From Aradus depressus (Eukaryota; Arthropoda; Insecta; Hemiptera; Aradidae), in the NCBI GenBank assembly GCA_963662175.1, contig OY759226.1, positions 24,908,446 through 24,972,445 on the forward strand: a stretch of DNA of 64,000 nt, written 5' to 3'. Each line of letters starts with the position of its first letter. The stretch's first letter is position 1. This document shows, one piece after another, positions 1 to 13,100 of the stretch. The notes below the pieces were generated by a model. It was not told the DNA's origin. It saw nothing but the letters and a program-made list of their open reading frames with translations, and searched no databases. The translations under genes and the position numbers were made by a program.

Positions 1-240
1 TCACATTAACGAGTTTCCTGGGTATAAGGTCCTCGTCCATCCGTCTTACATGTCCAGCCTAACGGAGTCAGGCAACTCTAATCCAGTGCGACACTTTTGG
101 CTCGTGTGTAGACTGCGTACAACTCTTGGTTGTATCGGATGCGCCAGACGCCCTCATCCTGGGTGTAACCGAAGATCCTGCGGAGTATTCTCCTCTCGAA
201 GTTGTCAAGACGCCTATCTTCCGGTTTCAGAACCTCGAAC
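1..240 (-). mobile_element. Non-LTR retrotransposon 3' fragment (RT C-terminal region)
   Basis: Read on the - strand, 60-240 encodes FERRILRRIFGYTQ and WRIRYNQELYAVY, followed by DLIPRKLVNV-like residues toward 1. These are typical of the C-terminal region of RTE-like retrotransposon reverse transcriptases. It is broken and runs out of the window. The same family is seen at 8600-8870. Confidence 0.6.
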
Positions 241-798
241 TAAAAATGGTCGAGTTTGTTTCATTATAATATGACTATAATTCGTCAATGTATTTGTAAT
301 GAGCTATTAAATGCCGCGAATTTACTCTCTCACTCATCTAACTGTGTTTGGACGAGGCGGAGCGGCAAACGGAGAGTGTCATCGCAAGATCTTTGTATAA
401 TTACACTCTCGAGTTCATTTTGTCAGCAACAGATTAAATGAAATTTTTTTATACATCAAACATTCACCAGTAGTCGAGATATCCCGTTCAGAATAGTAGC
501 GCCTTTCTTCTAAACGAACAGCTTCTGTTGATTTGTTAATGCTGAGTTTTGCGTTTCCCGTCTTTGTATCTAGCCAACTTGTCTATTGTGGAATGAATGT
601 CTTAATCTACTATAGTTGAACTTGAACAACAAAAAATAGTAAAGTTACTAAGTACTGGTTCTCTGTTCTGAAACTTATTAACGTTTTCCAGCAAATCTCA
701 AGCCTTTCAAAAATAATTTTGACTCATGTAAACATACATTACATATATATACATAATGTAAACATACATTACAATATACATTTGTTGCTCTGTTTCAG
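241..798. other. Intron of the NCOA6-like gene, no recognised content
   Basis: AT-rich with short direct repeats (acatacattaca near 730-775) and no coding or repeat signature that I recognise. It ends with the acceptor at 798. Confidence 0.4.
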
Positions 799-1137
799 AT
801 GGAGGTGTGTGAGAAGGTTGCAAGTCCACCAGGCCCATCAGGAGAAGGGAGCAGCTCCAATGGGGGCAAGTCTGTACAGTACCTCATCAACCCTCTGACG
901 GGGGTTCTGGAGCCGATGTCATCCTCCTCAGAGTCGGAGGGAGAGTCGGAAGTAGAAGTACCACCCCCAGCAGCAGCTGTGCCGCCCCCAGCTGTAGCAG
1001 TGGTCCCACCCCCATCTGTGGTGGTCCCACCCCCAATTGTAGCTGTCAGAAGGCCGTCATTCACCATGGCAGCGGTCGAGTGTGCAGCGGCAGAGCCTCC
1101 AACCCGGCCTCCTAGTGTCCCGCCTCCACCACCTCAG
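799..1137 (+). CDS. NCOA6-like gene, first visible exon (Pro-rich)
   Basis: Acceptor tttcag ends at 798 and donor CAG|GTACGG follows 1137; phase 0 at both ends, 113 codons. It encodes YLINPLTGVLEPM, an acidic Ser/Glu stretch, and repeated PPPxxxAV units. The longer open frame to 1155 is read-through into the intron. Confidence 0.75.
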
Positions 1138-4100
1138 GTACGGAGACTATACTGAAATAAAGTTCATATTGGATCTCTACCCGGGAGGTATAACCGTGTG
1201 GGGTGGGGGAATGGAAGGGGGATCTAAATTGAAATAAGAGTTTTACACTCTTAAGCCAGATGAAAAAATTGGTTGTTTACATACTTGACATAATCTCTCT
1301 TAGTTAGAAATTATCGCATAGGCAACATTATAAAATCACACAGGCAACACGCTTGTTCACGCTACAACCCCCATAAATACACAAGATAAGTACCAGTAGT
1401 CACTTGATGAAGAGGCGGCCCCTTACAAAAAAGCTTAAAAAGCCCGAGTGTTGGCTTAAAGAGAAGATTTCTACTAAGGCTGAGATTTTCGATCCGATCT
1501 CCAGTTATAATATGAAATGAGGTCAAATTTTTCCTTCTATTACTGAAAACATTGTTTCCAACAAAAAAATGTTAATTAATATTTGTATGTAAAGGCGAAA
1601 GAGCGCTCTGTTAGTAGGCGATATGACCTCATAGTGAAAGCCCGGGCATGAATCATAATAACTATTAAGATAAATTAAGACTTTGTTTTATTTATAATTT
1701 TATTTATGAACCTTTTGAGAGGAAAAAAAGTTGAGCACGCCGTCTTTCGGTTGGGATGATAAAAGATGGTCTCCAGCCTGTAGGATTTCAGGTACTCGTT
1801 AAAAACTCCCTACTCTAGGTGGATCAAAATTAAGGATTTCAATAGTAGAGTCGGACTCTTGTCCACCAGAGTGAGAAAAGAGCGCTCTGGTAGTAGGCGA
1901 TATGACCTTGTACTTGAAGTCCGGGCTTGAGTCTAATATTGATAAATTAGTAAAATAAAATAAAAAATGCAAGAAACTGGACGAGGAGAGCACCAGTAGA
2001 ACTCCCGCACACTGCCATCCACCACTCTACCACTATTGGTGAGGGAAGGAGACCAGTTATCTTCATTAAAAGATATTATAGATCTGGAGTCGTGAAATTT
2101 AGAAAACCAAAAGTTAATTGAAAGCTCAAAGTCCGTTTTACTTTACAGAGGTACAGTGTATATCAAAAGTATATGATTATCAAAAATTTGTTTTGGGAAA
2201 ATGGCAGTTTTGGTGTGAAATCTTCAGTAATATCCTAAATAACATGAGGTTGTTTTTGTGTATTGTAGCAGGTTTGTCATCCTCAGGAGGTGGCTGGATG
2301 TACATCGGTGGCCACCTCACCTGATGAGCCGCCTCCAGCCCCAGCTCGGATCACCAACTCCACACCCCTAGTTGGTCAACAGGAGAACAGCAGCAGTAGC
2401 AGTGCCTCCTCGAGGAGTATAGAAGAAGTTGTGCCGCCCCCACCCAAATCTGAGGAGAAGATCAAACTCAGGTCAGTCAAAATTTCTCTCGATAAATCTA
2501 CACAAACGTTTAGTCTGTTATCGATAATGTTGTTACTTATTCGACCTTAAAAACAGAATATCTTCGAAGTATCTCAGAATACTTACAATCTTTGTTTAAA
2601 TATTTTAAAATGTTTGCAATCAAAATATATGTAGAAAAACCTTTAGTATATTGTCTGTTGTTAGGTTGAAATTGGAAAAGTGCGAGTCGTACAGCGTGCC
2701 TCCGTCATACAAGGCTGAGGGTGGAGCCTCAGAGCCCCGGGTACCTCCCCTCCACATCTCCCTTAGAGGACGACCTGCCGTCGTCTCCAGGAAGGAGAAG
2801 CGGGTTCGCAAAGAAGAACGTCGAGAGGAGAGGAGGGACGAGTTACCCCAAGTAAGTCAATCAACATTTTTATTTCGAATCAGAACATAGTTATTGGGCC
2901 AATCAACCAGAAAAAAAAAGGATTTGACCACCCATGATCTCAGATTTTGCATGTTTGTTCATTTTATGGATCTAAGTAAGCCTATAATTTTTTTTTTGCT
3001 CTATCAAGCGGTTTAGATTTTACAGCCTGTTGAAGTTTTTGGAATTTCGCGGTTTTTATCGATCGGACGGAGGAAACGTATTTTTTTTTTAATAGAAAAC
3101 AAATTATATCTCCCTTTGTTTACCAACCAATGTTGATGAATTTTTTTATGAGTATACATCAATATGTAAGGAGTCCAGAAAGTTATTAATTAAACCTCCA
3201 AGTGTCTATACATAGACAGAATAAAATTCAAAAGTTTTATTTTTAGATTTTTTAAAATGAAATACTGAGTTATACGCTAAGTGGAATATCTTTAAAAGGG
3301 AAAAGGATAATAAAAAAAAATTGTTTTTATTCTTATGCTAAAAGTTATGCTCTACCACACGAAAAAATAAAATGAATGGTTTTTTCACTTCTTTATTAGT
3401 TTTTTTCCACTTCAAAGATAGAAATCACTCGACTCACTAATTTTCTTGGAATCGTTAAATTAAAATTACAATTTTAGTAAAATTTGAACTAAAAATGTCA
3501 CATATCAACCACTTTCAAATAAAATTGGACAAGGCCCATTTTATGAATTAAAAAAAAAAAAACTAGATCATGGGTGTCGGTCCCTGGTTGAACTGATGTG
3601 GAGTGACGCTATTGTAACTCATGCCCTGGCTTTAACTACGAGGTATCACCTAATTCCATAGCGCTCTTTCGTCGCTCTGGTGAACATGAGCCTGACTCTA
3701 CAGTGGAAAACCTAAACAAAACCTCAGGGCCCTATTCTACTTCGGGAGCTCTAAATTTTGCGTACCCAGGTTTAGTTAACTGGAGTAACGGTCTTTAACG
3801 AGTACCTGACATCGTACAGTGCTCGGGACCATAGCCGGAGGTTTTTCCTCCACCTTCTAGATAAAAAATTTGATTTTTTTTTTCATTTTCAATGTTTCTT
3901 TTTTTTCAAAATTCTATTCCTCATCTGTCATGTGTACTTGTGTTGTTTAGGGTAGCTGCCAGTTTCCCTCGGAAGCTGAGGTGGCCTCCATCCTTCGATC
4001 TGTCCCTACCACGGCAGGGAAACTTCTCAACACTTCCGTTGTCAACACCAGGAGGAAAAGAGAAAAGAAAAAAGTATGTATACATAAGATTGTACAGTTA

Positions 4101-7100
4101 AATGAGCGAAATGTTGACCACAATTAGCTGGGGAAAAATAGATTTTTTCTGATTATAATCAAATTATCCTTTACAGATTTACCCTCGAAGCATACCAAGA
4201 GTCGAAGAAAAACTGAAAAAGGCTGGTGGAAGTTTACTCAAATCAGTGGTCAAGTCGGCTGCGAAGGAGGTCCGTATGATGACGGCACAGCGGATGACAA
4301 AACCTCTTAACCAGATCAAGAAGAACATCTCATCGTCCTCCACCTCCTCATTAGGTGGGTTATACAACCACCCCCACCTTTACTGGCTCCTCCACCCCCA
4401 ATATATCTTCAAAATGCTCCAATTTAAAAATCCTATATCCATCAGAACGTCACCAGATCCCATCCTTTCTCCCTTCCTACACGACCAACAACCTACCACA
4501 AGTCCTTCCTTATCCAGGCTGCCTCCCTCTGGAACTCTCTCCCTCTCCGGATTCTCCATGCTCCTCCAACTTACCAAACCTCTGATTCCTATGGCTAGCT
4601 CCTACGGAATTATTCTCGTCTCCCTATAAGTCTCTCACTCCTTCTCTCCACTCGACAGATTGTTACTCTACTGTTATTTTATTTTATTTTCATTGTTTTA
4701 ATTATTGTTCGCTATTAACAATTATTGCTTCTTCAGTTAATTCCTAGAGGCCTCTTTTATTATTTTTTATTCTGTCTCAATTGGTTGATACTTGTATTCT
4801 TTTGTTTATTTCTTGTGTTATTATTCAGACAGAATAACATTAGCGTAAGCTCTATTTATTCATTTTTACAGGAAACAAATAAAAAAAAAGTGAATAATAA
4901 CTCTAACGGTTAGGATAGAAATATATATACGTATAAAATTGAAGTTTCATCATTTTAAGCGTACCAATTTTTGGCTTTTATCAATTTTTAAGACATTTCG
5001 AGAGGATAAAGGTTTCTCATGCAAGCATTCTGATATATCTGTTTTGCCACCAGGGTCGACAGGGAAGCCGCCAGTCTCAGCCGACTCAGACTACAACAGA
5101 GTGACTGCCGTCAACAAGTATACCACAAACACCAAACTGTCCTCAGGAGTCACTGAGCCCCAAGATCACCCAGTGGTAACCAGCCAGGCGCCAGGGAGGG
5201 GGGTGGCTCCTACTACCGGGGTCGTCTCCACTTCTGGCAGTCAGGGGGATGACTCCGGCATTGAGAGTATGGACGCCCTCTCGGAGAAGTCACCCAATCA
5301 GGGAGACTCTCCTATTAGGTAAATTGTGATTTATTTTGACTCCTTATTCCCGAAATTTCGAAGGGGAGAAATGAAAATTGAAAGTGAATTATCGACTGAA
5401 AGGACTTGATTAAGTTGGTCTGATTCAACGACTCGGGGAGCCGAAGATTTTTTATCACTTTACTCGAAATCCGGGGATCTCTAGCTAAATTTTTTTAATT
5501 TATTTATATTTTCTTCTTTTTTTGTTTTAGTTCTTTCTTTTTCTTTCTATATTATTATTATTGTATATATTTTACGCATTATATATAGTTAGATAGTTAT
5601 TGTGACTCATGCCCGGGCTATAACTATGAGGCTGACTCTACTATGGGAGTCCTAATTTTTACCTAGGACATAAACCTTATCTTGAAACTTGTTAACATTA
5701 TTTAAATTGGTACAATGGGGGAAATACAGGACAAAAACCGTATCTAGAAACTTGTTAACATTATTTAAATTGGTATAATGGGGGAAATACAGGACAAAAA
5801 CCTTATCTAGAAACTTGTTAACATTATTTAAATTCTTATTCACCTAGGGTAGGGTTCTTTTAACAAGTACAGTTGACTCTCCCTTATCCGGCGTTCAGTT
5901 AACCAGCGCGCTCCCTTATCCGGCGCTCGCAAAATAATATCAAATTTGTTAAACTAAAATTAACATTCAATTATTAGCTTATCAATTATATAAGCCCCGT
6001 GTATTTACGAGCACATAATAATTCCGTAACTCACGAATCTTTTATGTATTTTTATTGTACATACATACATTGTATTTATAATGAAGGGAACTCTAATACA
6101 ATATTTTATTACTTCACTAATATCCTATAAATAAATTATAATAGTTGAAAATCAAACATTTGTAAAAATAATGCTCACCTAAAAACACTTTTTTGTATGC
6201 TTTAATTGATATATTTTTTCTCATTATTTGATGTTTTTCGTTATCCGGCGTTACGTCGGTCCCGGCAACGCCGGATAAGGGAGAGTCTACAGTACCTGAC
6301 ATCGTACAGGCTCGGGACCATTGCTCAAAGTTTTTTCACCTTTCAGACAAAATAAACTAAGGGCCTCGGCCGGATTTCGAACCTGTGATCTTGAGCTCAA
6401 TTAGCACGCATACCACTGGGCTACCGGCGCCCTCTTATTTTTTATACATTTATTTTATTATTTATAACCGATATATTGGCTACGACTTATATAGTATGTG
6501 TAATTTTGTTTATTGCAGGAAAGAGGATAAGAAGGAGAAGAAAGAAGAGGAAGCGATAGAGGATCCGGTGCCGATCAGGCTCACGCCGGCACTCTACACG
6601 TACTCAAATCCGGAGAAGCAGAGGGAGGAGACCCCCTCCCCCACCCCCTCTCTGGAGGACAAGAAGGAGGAGCAAGGTGAGAGGATGGCAGGGTGGATCA
6701 CCGGCAATCTACTTCCCCAGAGCAAATTAATCAATTAACTTTTCGTTCCCCTCCAGAACCAGTCAATAGTTGTTTTACATAAAGGCTCCTAAGTTCTCTT
6801 ACTAAATTGTGTGTTGTTAAATTCGTTACATCGGCAGTTATTTTGGGGTTATTGAGTTGATTGAACAAGTTCTTTCTTTTTATTATATATGTATATATAT
6901 ATATGTATAACTTCCCATCCGAAGGACGACGTGCAAGGGTATTTTCACTTCCCAGATAAAAAACCTAAGGAGCTCTGAAATATTAGGACATTAGCTATGT
7001 CCATCATAATTTCATTTCCTTTCTTTATTTTTCCTTGAACTCAACTTGTTTATTTAAGTACTTGAAGATTTTTTCGACTCAGGGTTAAAACTTAAGTACT

Positions 7101-10100
7101 AAAAATGCACATTCATGTCTTAAGAATGCTAGATAGTCAGAAACGCTAACTTTGTGACAGTGACAAACGATAAAGCGTAAGATTTGAATAATTTATGTTA
7201 ATAAACATTTTAATTTTTATAAATTTTTTAAAATATTATTTTCAGACGCGAGGTTCTCCGGTAAAAGTCTTCTGGAGCAGCTGCTGATAGATCTGCCAAA
7301 CGGTGGATCCGAACTGTTGGAGAGGAGAACTTCCAGGAACCACAGGTTCGTTCGTATTTTAACTTGAATTTATTCCCCAATCCTGTTTCTTTTTTCTGAT
7401 CTTTCCTATACGATGTGTTCAAAAAATATTGGTTTTTGAAAATAATTTTATTTATTCGTCTACATCAATGTTATCCCCTTCAAAATAGTCCCCATTAGAT
7501 ATTATTATACACTTCTTCCAATCCCCGAAATACTTCTGGAACTCGATCTTTGGGATATCATTTAGCTCTCTCAGCGATGCGCTTTTAATCTCATCTATGC
7601 TTGTGAAACGACGGCTCTTTAAGGTTCTCTTTATTGTTGGGTACAGAAAATAATCACACGGAGCCATGTCTGGCGAATATGGAGGCTGGGGTATCATTAC
7701 AGTGTTGTTTTTTGGCCAAAAATTCAGGAACAATCAATAAAGTGTGAGCAGTTGCATTATCATCGTGCAACAGCCATGAATTGTTTCGTCACAAATCCGA
7801 GCGTTTTTTTTTCGGATTGCTTCACGCAAACTGCGTTGCACTTATAGGTAGTACTCCTTACTCGTCGTTTGACCTTGTGACAAGAACTCAAGTCCGGTGA
7901 GATTCCAGGCCGCTTAAGTATAAGTTAAGAAAAGGTTTAAACAACTTATTTTTCGGGCTGAGAGCAGATGAGCGGGAGACAAGAGGAAACAGTCTTCTTA
8001 AAGCCTTCCTACTCCTGCCAATAACCTTTTCTGAAACATAATTTTTCCCCCAAAGGTTTAATTGAAGGTGCTCCGGGATCAAATTGTGACACAGTTGTAT
8101 ATATTTTCTTTCTTGTATATTTTTTATATAAAACTATTTATTAAGTTCATAATGGTATATTTGTTTGAAACAGGCGGAGTCCCGACCGAAGTCCTACTCC
8201 AGGTCTGAAGAGGGTACGAAGGGCGTCTGAGTCCTCCACAGCCTCACATGAAGATCTACCTACTCCCAGGTAAATACATCTTTCGCTACATATTTTAATT
8301 TCCCAGCTATACAATGTATAGGGGAAGTTATGTAATCATTCAAAAATTCAATCTTGAGTTTTAACCAGAATTTCATGTTTCCTGAACCCCTGATAACTGG
8401 GGTTATAGCTGGGGAAGTACTTTGGTGATTTTTTTCTCTGTTTCAAAATAAAACTCAGTTTAGGTAACTCGGAACAATTTGAAATTACGCTAGGATCAAC
8501 GGGGGGTGAGGCGATGGTCTCTTGTTTGAAGTAGTTCTGGAGAAGGTGATATGGAACTCTGGGATTCAAACCAAGGGGTAACCGTTAAATAAAAGTGCAG
8601 CTATACAAGAAGCTTGTGATGACGTATGGCTCGCAGATGTGAACCCTGACCTTGGTGAGGAGAGACGTCTCGATATCTTCGAGAGGAGAATACTCCGCAG
8701 GATCTACGGCCCCACCCAGGCGTATCCGATACTATCAGGAGTTGTACGCACTCAAATACCGAGACGAAATTGTCGCAATGGATTAGAGTGGCCAGAACAG
8801 GGAGGAACACAAGGCAGTCTGGAGCAGTGGGGACTGTTCTAGGACAGAGCCTTGTAGGGAAAAGGCCTGGAGGAGGCTAGACTGAATTGCCTTGCTGCTG
8901 TGTGCCTACTGATGGGCACCAACCGAGTGGATATGAAGAGAGAGTGGTCCGGTCGTGCCATCCCTTGTCCCTGGGTCTGGTTGGTTTCGCGGGTTGGGTG
9001 CCCCGGCGTTCCCGATCTGATCCTCCCCCTTGCCCTTCATACCCGAACATACTCGCTCCGGCTTTATAGGACTACAATTGAGGGGGTTATAAGCAAAGGG
9101 ATGTAAGTGACAAAAATGTAATTTTTAGATAATTACCTTCAAAGTTATAGTAACATCGTAAATTCAGGTATTACCCAGGTATTTTCCACTAGATAGCATT
9201 ACTGGTACTAACAATCGTTCTGATCATTAGCCGGTAGTCAGGGTAGGTGTCAAGGAAGATGTTAACACACATATCTCAATTTCAGCCGAATTGTCACTTA
9301 CATCCCTTTGCTTCTAACCCCCTCAATTAGTCTTACGGCAAAATAAAATAAAATAATTGTTGGGCATATCCTTTGAATTTATTTAATTTAAAAAATAATA
9401 AAATATTGACATTATTTTGAACGGATTCTAATTAATGAAAATGTAATATTTCTCAAATATTTTCTTTTCAATGCATTATTTTTTGGTCTACTCATTTTCT
9501 TCATTGTCTAAATGTCACTCTTCAATTTGCAGGCCAAACAAGAGGAAGTGCAGTGAGAATGCAGCCGAACTGATCAAGGCATGCATGGGGGTCGAGGAAG
9601 GCAAGAGGGACGACGATTCGACATCACTCACCGCATCCATCAAGTCAAATCGAGGTAATTTATTTATTTATATTGTTCCAAAAGAACTTGCAACATTTTT
9701 ACTTCTCCAGTTATACAAAGTATACGGCAAATTATGTAATCAGTCTTAAATTCTATTTTGAGATTTCATGAATAGTTAATGTTTTTCGACACTCTGATAT
9801 AAAAGAAAATCTCTGTCTGTGGGTGTGTGTATATGGACACGAAATTTTATATGTGTATCGAGAACACAAGGACGATAACTAATGGGTTTTCAGCCGATAA
9901 GAATCACATCTATTGAATTTTAGTGAAATCGGCCTAAGGAAAGGAGGAGAGTTCAACTCAGAACCTGATGGAATGAATGTGCAATTAAATTAAGTTTATT
10001 ATGAGGATTCAGAAGTTTCTGTGTATGTTATCTATTGATTTTTAGCCAAAACGTTCAATTAATTTAAAGATACAATTGTTTGTTAGTTGATTAATTCGTC

Positions 10101-13100
10101 CTGGGGAAGTACATTGTCGATAATTTTTCTTTGAACTTCCGATTTGACTTTATGAACAAGAACTGTTGAAACATCTCTTTAAGTTTTCGGTCTCCCCCCA
10201 AAAACTAAACGATCGTTTGCGCTAAAAATCAATAGTTAGTACTTCATAAAAGGTTGAACCTCATACTAAATTTTGTTTCATTACATCGGTAGTAATTAAA
10301 ATTTTTTTGTTGAGCTCCCCCCCCCCCCTCTTCAATAACTTCCTTTCGGTCGATTCCTTTGAAAATTGATAAGTGTCGTCCTTATGGAGTTTTGAATTTA
10401 CTTAAGACATTTTGTGTCTTGTGTTAAGCTCCCGTCTAATCACACCTTTCTCTTTGGTCGATTCGACTGAAAATCAATAGGTGTCGTCCTTATGGGGTTC
10501 TGAACAAACATATAAAATTTCGTGTCGATACATTCGTTCATTCTATCATGTTCATAGACAGCGTTTTTTTTTTTTCTTTTTTTTTTTCCCAATTTTTGGA
10601 ATCAAGGGGTCGGAAAACTTGAAATTCCTGTTAGAACAGTGTGTCCAATTACAAAACTTCCCTTATACTTCATATATCTCGGCAAGTAAAAAATTATTTT
10701 AACTATTCTAATTGTATTTAAAGTATTTTGACTATTCTAATAGTATTTATAGTATTTTGACTATTCTAATAGTATTTAAAGTATTTTACGTCCCCAACTA
10801 TGTAAAGTATAGGGGAAGTTATGTAATTGGTCAGAAATTCGATGTTGTTTTTCGACACGGGGAAAAAATGCTGTCTGTCTGTGAACATAATCAACTTCCG
10901 ATAGAATGAATGTATCGACTAAATGTATTAGTATGGTGTTAGACGGAATGCGAAAATATAGTTGATTAATACTTGCTGAGGGAAGTACATTGCCGGTGAT
11001 TCACCGCCAACTTTTCCCCACAAATGTTAGAAAAATAAATTATATTGATAATTTATATTATACTTAGTTATAGTGTTTTTTGATGTGTTTCAGGGGATAG
11101 TATAGAATCTTCAGATGAAGAGGAGATGAAAAGGAAAGAGGAAGACAGGTTAGGGGGCAAGGAGGACGATGAAAAGTGAGTTGATAACTATTCTGTATAG
11201 TTGGTTCATTTTGAGTTGGCCGATGAGGCAACATGGCTCTCCCTACCCCCACTCCCTCTCATTTATCTTTGAGAAGGTTACACAGATGTAAGGGTATGAT
11301 ATCCTTACTCAAGTGATATCTTCATCTGAAAACTTAAAATAAATCAACTATGTTTTATTTCTTCCGAAGTATTGTGAATCAGAAATTGTCTCCGGAATTT
11401 TTTCAGTTCTCCTGAATTGATTTGACTAGAAAGAAATGATAAAATTCGTTTCGGTCTGTATGTTTGTATGTATCCGGTAACTCTCGATAGAATGAATATA
11501 TAGATTTTCAGTGAAATCGGTCTGGAGGGGAGAGAGTGTTGGGAGGGACTTAGAAACTAAACTCCCTCAGTCTGATGTATATATACAGGATGTGTCAGCA
11601 ACCTCTGGCAATACTTCGGGATAAGGTTCTTCACTTCATTTGCAACAAGGCATGTCTTAAAAATATGTCGAATTAAACCGATTATCAATGATAATCGGCG
11701 GAAGAACATGTCGACCCATTCCCATCAAACATTGATTATAAATTGGTACTGGAGATTACGATTCCAAAGTTCATTCCAGCATTATTAGCTAATCTTTCTC
11801 AGCTAAACTAGAAAAGGATTTTTTTTTTTTTTTTTTTTCGTTAATTAAATCATATTTGTTTTATCATTCCCAATTCCATCATTTTAATCATAGTGATAAA
11901 TTTTGATTCATGAGAAAAATATAGAGGCAATATTAGCTAACCTTAGGGTATTTTTCTCACATTTCTCAATTTTGCATTTCGTTGTTTTTTGCATTTTCTT
12001 TGACAAAACAAAAAAGAAACCCCATGATATTTATATTTATTGGAAAGCTGGTGAAATGTAGATATTTTTTCCGTAATCGGACCGTACGCTACCCTTAAAA
12101 AAATGGTAAGAAAACACCATTCAAAAGTAGTTTTTAACAGTCGAAGCTCTAGAGTTGAGCTCCCTTATAGGAAATTTAATGTAGTTTTCAATGATGTACT
12201 TGAATGTGAACTATGACAAAATCGTTTTGAGATATTATAGATTTTATGAAAAAAAGTAGGAAAATTGAAATTTTTACGAAATCAAGAATAATTTTTGAAG
12301 GTGAACGAATGGGACCATAGTTTATTAGAACTTTTTTGTTCCAAATGAAGTGAAGAACCATATCCCGAAATATTGCCAGAGGTTCCTGACACACTATATC
12401 TAAAAAGTATCTTTATATTCTTTATTTTAACGAAAATATTATTATTAGTACTATTCAAGATATGGATTCCCATATTGTGTAACGTATTGTAAGAAAGAAA
12501 AATAAACGTTATAATATGAATTATCCTCCAATGATCCAAAGAGGTTATTAAATAATAGTATTTATTGAGTTTTTTGTGTCGACCTCATCTTGTTCTGAGT
12601 AGACATTTTTTTTTCCTATATTCAATGCCTTTAGATGTAATTACTAAATAAGACAAATGATAAATAGGCTACCTCCTGCCAGAAGAGGGAGTCTGAGTGT
12701 GGGAGGGGGGCAGTCAGCTAGGACTGTACATCGCTGTTAATAGTTAGACATATTCATTATATCTTCGGCATATATCAATAATAAGAGAGGGCGCCGGTAG
12801 CTCAGTGGTATGCGTGCTTGTCTTCTGAGCTCAAGGTCGTGGGTTCGTAGCCCGACCGAGGCCCTTAGTTTATTTTATCTGGGAGGTAAAATAAACTTAA
12901 GCGATGGTCTTGAGCCTGTACGATGATAGGTACTCGTTAAAGACCCCTGCCCTAGGTGAATAAAAATTTAGGGCAGGCAAAATTAAAGACTCCCATAGTA
13001 GAGTCGGGCTCCTGTCCACCAGAGTGACGAAAGAGCGCTCTGGTAGTAGGCGATATGACCTCGTAGTTGAAGCCCGGGCATGAGTCAAAACCTAACCTAA

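Larger units (their letters stand above)
5599..6436 (-). repeat. SINE-1 copy interrupted by two insertions
   Basis: The tail part is 5599-5668 and the body and head 6293-6436, ending with ctaccggcgccctc. Between them are a 63-bp tandem repeat and a pogo-like MITE. Confidence 0.75.

Noticed and set aside
799..801. ATG at 799 as the translation start of the NCOA6-like gene
   Set aside because: It is immediately preceded by a strong splice acceptor, so it is more likely an internal Met codon at an exon border.
795..1067. Gly/Thr-rich open frame on the - strand
   Set aside because: It is antisense to the Pro-rich first visible exon; its composition is the mirror of PPPxxAV repeats.
12790..12862. 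True tRNA gene at the SINE-1 head
   Set aside because: It has A and B boxes but is always followed by the SINE body, is degenerate between copies and does not fold as a full cloverleaf.
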